Below are positions 61,655-64,000 of a DNA stretch of 64,000 nucleotides, in pieces (position 1 is the stretch's first letter; the number at the start of each line of letters is the position of its first letter). A model generated the notes under the pieces. The model saw only the letters and a program-made list of their open reading frames with translations. It had not been told where the DNA came from and did not search any database. Made by a program: the position numbers and the translations under genes. This stretch comes from Chitinophaga sp. H8 (GTDB taxonomy: Bacteria; Bacteroidota; Bacteroidia; Chitinophagales; Chitinophagaceae): positions 1,302,001 to 1,366,000 of the forward strand of contig NZ_JBEXAC010000002.1 in the NCBI RefSeq assembly GCF_040567655.1, read 5' to 3'.

Positions 61655-63634
61655 ATGTGCTATCCCAAAGTAGTTCGTTCAGGGCCTATTCTCTGCGTGA
61701 TAATTTTCCTTTGTTTTTTTAGTGAGGTGATAGTTGCACAGACACGTACGGATACCTTACTGGAAAACCTGTTGAAGCGGCATGCGTCGCCGGCTTTGCA
61801 GCACATATTACAGTACCCCGATACTTTCCGTTACCAGCTGATCTACACCAGAATAGACCGGGATAAAAATAACAAGCCTCATTTCTCGCATTACTACCTG
61901 AACGTGAACAAGGACCTTTATTTTAATCCTGCCAGTACGGTTAAAATGCCGGTAGCATTCCTGGCGTTGGAAAAGCTGCATACCCTACAGCAATCAGGTG
62001 TAAATAAATACACCACGATGCTAACGGACAGCAGTTATAGCGGGCAGGTAACGGTGCATACGGACAGTACTGCTGAAAATGGGCTGCCTTCCATTGCACA
62101 ATATATCAAAAGGGTATTCCTGATCAGTGATAATGACGCATATAACCGGTTGTATGAATTTGTGGGCCAGCAAACCATCCATGAGCAGTTGTGGCGTAAA
62201 GGTTATCCTGATATGCGTATTGTAAGGCGTTTTATGCCATTGGATGAAACAGAAAACCGTCATACCAACGCGATACGGTTTGTAAGTGGTGGGCAAACGC
62301 TCTATGAGCAGGCCCCTGCGGTAAGTAACCTGACTTATGATTTCAGCAAAAAGATCGAGATAGGCAGTGGATATTGGGATAAAAATGATAAGCTGGTGTT
62401 GGGTCCTATGGATTTTACCCGGCATAATAATGCGCCGCTGCAGGACCTGCAGCAGCTATTGCAGTTGGTACTATTTCCGGAGTCGGTACCAGCATCGCAG
62501 CGGTTTGATCTTACGGCTGCAGATTACCGGTTTTTGTACCGGTATATGTCGGAATACCCTGGAGAGTCGCGTTATCCTAAGTATGATACGGCAGAATACT
62601 TTGACAGTTATACCAAGTTTTTCCTGTTTAAAGCGGGTAAGCGCAAGATCCCCGATTACCTGCGTGTATTTAATAAAACGGGGTGGTCTTATGGGTTTTT
62701 AACGGATGTAGCTTATATCGTTGATTTTAAGCACCAGGTGGAGTTTATGCTCAGTGGTACTGTATATGTAAACCGGGATGAGGTACTGAATGATAACCGG
62801 TATGAATATGAAGAAGAGGGCTATCCATTTTTTAAGGAGATAGGCGCAATAGTGTATGCCGATGAGTTGCAACGGAAAAGAGCATACCGGCCGGATCTCA
62901 GTGCATTTAAGCTTACTTATCCTGAGCCGGAGGTGACGTATAGCCATGGCGGCATTATCCGGGGAGATACTACCCGTCGTACGCTGGCGCTGGTATTTAC
63001 AGCAGATGAGTTTGCCGATGGCGCCCCACAGATACTGGCCACCTTAAAAAAGCACCGGGCAAAAGGGGCGTTTTTTCTGACGGGAAATTTTTACCGGAAC
63101 CGTGCCTTTGCGGGAATAATACGTCAGTTGAAAGCAGGAGGGCATTATTTAGGGCCGCATTCTGACCAGCATTTGCTGTATTGTGACTGGACGCGCCGGG
63201 ATAGTTTACTGGTAACGAAAAAGCAGTTTACGGATGATCTGCATGCCTGTTATGCCGCGATGGCACAGCGGGGTATTCAGCAGCGTGATGCGTCTTTTTT
63301 CCTGCCACCGTATGAGTGGTATAATGACACTATTGCCGCCTGGACAAATGAGCTGGGGCTACAGCTGGTAAACTTTACACCCGGTACCCGGAGTAATGCT
63401 GATTACACCTATCCGGAGATGGGGAAACAATACCGCAACAGCCAGTCAATATTCCAGTCGGTCACTGCCTATGAACAGGAGCAACCGGCAGGGTTAAACG
63501 GGTTTTTGTTATTAACACATCTGGGTACGGACCGGCGCCGGAAAGATAAGTTTTACACACACCTGGATAAATTATTGACTTATTTAGAACAACGGGGCTA
63601 CAAATTTGTATCTATAGAAGAATTGTTGCAATAA
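61655..63634 (+). CDS. Serine hydrolase (beta-lactamase-like) fused to polysaccharide deacetylase
   Basis: 659 residues from ATG 61655 with a signal peptide (about 1-28). The N-terminal domain (about 40-400) has all three penicillin-binding/class A motifs: STVK near 94-97, SDN near 158-160 and KTG near 341-343. The C-terminal domain (about 440-650) is NodB-like: TADEFADG in place of TFDDG, GPHSDQH (HxxxH metal site near 502-506) and FLPPYEWYN. The pairing suggests a cell-wall or surface-glycan processing enzyme in the periplasm; substrates unknown. Confidence 0.8.
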   Translation: MCYPKVVRSGPILCVIIFLCFFSEVIVAQTRTDTLLENLLKRHASPALQHILQYPDTFRYQLIYTRIDRDKNNKPHFSHYYLNVNKDLYFNPASTVKMPVAFLALEKLHTLQQSGVNKYTTMLTDSSYSGQVTVHTDSTAENGLPSIAQYIKRVFLISDNDAYNRLYEFVGQQTIHEQLWRKGYPDMRIVRRFMPLDETENRHTNAIRFVSGGQTLYEQAPAVSNLTYDFSKKIEIGSGYWDKNDKLVLGPMDFTRHNNAPLQDLQQLLQLVLFPESVPASQRFDLTAADYRFLYRYMSEYPGESRYPKYDTAEYFDSYTKFFLFKAGKRKIPDYLRVFNKTGWSYGFLTDVAYIVDFKHQVEFMLSGTVYVNRDEVLNDNRYEYEEEGYPFFKEIGAIVYADELQRKRAYRPDLSAFKLTYPEPEVTYSHGGIIRGDTTRRTLALVFTADEFADGAPQILATLKKHRAKGAFFLTGNFYRNRAFAGIIRQLKAGGHYLGPHSDQHLLYCDWTRRDSLLVTKKQFTDDLHACYAAMAQRGIQQRDASFFLPPYEWYNDTIAAWTNELGLQLVNFTPGTRSNADYTYPEMGKQYRNSQSIFQSVTAYEQEQPAGLNGFLLLTHLGTDRRRKDKFYTHLDKLLTYLEQRGYKFVSIEELLQ

Positions 63635-63696
63635 AGTTGCACGCTTTTTGCGGCGATAGTATATAGTTGACCATCAGCACATAATGCATTTTCGCA

Positions 63697-63704
63697 TAAT
63701 TTTG
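63697..63704 (+). promoter_or_regulatory. Candidate -7 element for the edge hydroxylase gene
   Basis: TAATTTTG matches TAnnTTTG, 17 nt before ATG 63722. Confidence 0.45.
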
Positions 63705-63721
63705 TATAAACCTGGGTAGTC

Positions 63722-64000
63722 ATGAAGTTTGATAAGATTAAGAATAAGGGACAGGCAAGGTTGTTTGAGAGCCAGCATCTGGAAATGCTTACCAAAACGC
63801 ATCCATTGGTGATCTGGGGCATGTATCTGCCTGTCATTGGCTATATGCTTTATTATAGTCACAGCACATTAGGTTACAGTATCGGCAAAGTAGCATTGGT
63901 ATTTATAGGCGCCATGCTTTTCTGGTCTTTCTTTGAGTATATCATGCATCGTTTTATGTTTCACTTCAGCAGTGATAGTCCCCGTTTGCAGCGGATTATC
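63722..64000 (+). CDS. Sterol desaturase/fatty acid hydroxylase family protein, truncated by the right edge
   Basis: 93 codons from ATG 63722, continuing beyond the window. Two membrane segments (about 32-50 and 59-76) are followed by SFFEYIMHRFMFHFSSD, which contains the first diiron His box HRFMFH. The family hydroxylates or desaturates fatty acids or sterol-like lipids in the membrane. The other His boxes lie outside the window. Confidence 0.85.
   Translation, partial: MKFDKIKNKGQARLFESQHLEMLTKTHPLVIWGMYLPVIGYMLYYSHSTLGYSIGKVALVFIGAMLFWSFFEYIMHRFMFHFSSDSPRLQRII

Noticed and set aside
1..64000. tRNA, rRNA or known riboswitch genes
   Set aside because: Scanning the gaps by eye showed no cloverleaf with CCA-type end, no rRNA-like sequence and no recognised riboswitch core; a covariance search would be needed to exclude them fully.

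Overview
The window looks like a chromosomal segment of a Bacteroidota bacterium, most likely of the family Chitinophagaceae (Chitinophaga-like). Five things point there: a complete alternative complex III (Act) locus fused to cytochrome c oxidase genes; Bacteroidota-typical families (DUF5606, DUF2024, DUF4197, a Bacteroidota-type LptC); almost no Shine-Dalgarno sequences; repeated TAnnTTTG -7 promoter elements; and lipoproteins and outer-membrane barrels in the Bacteroidota style. This is judged from protein families read by eye; no database search was run. No rRNA, tRNA, CRISPR array or intact transposon was seen.

Layout. 0-9 kb: a lipoprotein gene cut by the left edge, a broken 85-bp copy of its 5' end, a membrane-anchored metallophosphoesterase, a PfkB sugar kinase, an S1/P1 nuclease, uvrB and an S41 peptidase, separated by repeat-rich gaps. 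9-22.5 kb: amtB with its porin, a DUF2461 protein, asd, a DUF5606 protein with a basic tail, an M3 peptidase, a SCO-Fur pair facing a COG0523 metallochaperone, an outer-membrane protein, purN and an NlpE-like lipoprotein. 23-39.2 kb: one long same-strand respiratory locus, actABCDEF - coxB - coxA - ctaB - two subunit III genes - subunit IV - SCO - DUF420 - small membrane protein, which together would carry electrons from quinol to oxygen. 39.2-43.1 kb: a MarR/DUF2024/protoglobin operon divergent from a ClC channel. 43.2-48 kb: meaB and a glycan-modification cluster (three glycosyltransferases, one methyltransferase). 48.3-52 kb: a Lon-N-domain protein, an outer-membrane protein with lptC, and csaA. 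53-64 kb: a DPP-IV-type peptidase, DoxX, lysS, a universal stress protein, DUF4197, a fumarylacetoacetase/flavin reductase pair, a serine-hydrolase/deacetylase fusion and the start of a fatty-acid hydroxylase.

The most unusual content is non-coding. Four same-strand copies (51.4, 52.2, 52.5 and 55.6 kb) of a roughly 60-nt element each carry a TAnnTTTG-like -7 box, a 20-nt upstream box at constant distance, a near-invariant leader (GGTTTTTCATAGGATATGG) and a terminator hairpin whose stem varies while its six-base loop stays A(T/G)TCTT. This reads as a family of small RNAs. The leader is antisense to an ATGAAAA start-codon region, and one copy is complementary over 15 nt to the start of a small gene at 13.4 kb. 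Separately, intergenic gaps carry a dispersed 7-bp-period repeat (AGCTNNN), sometimes joined to an 11-bp-period array.
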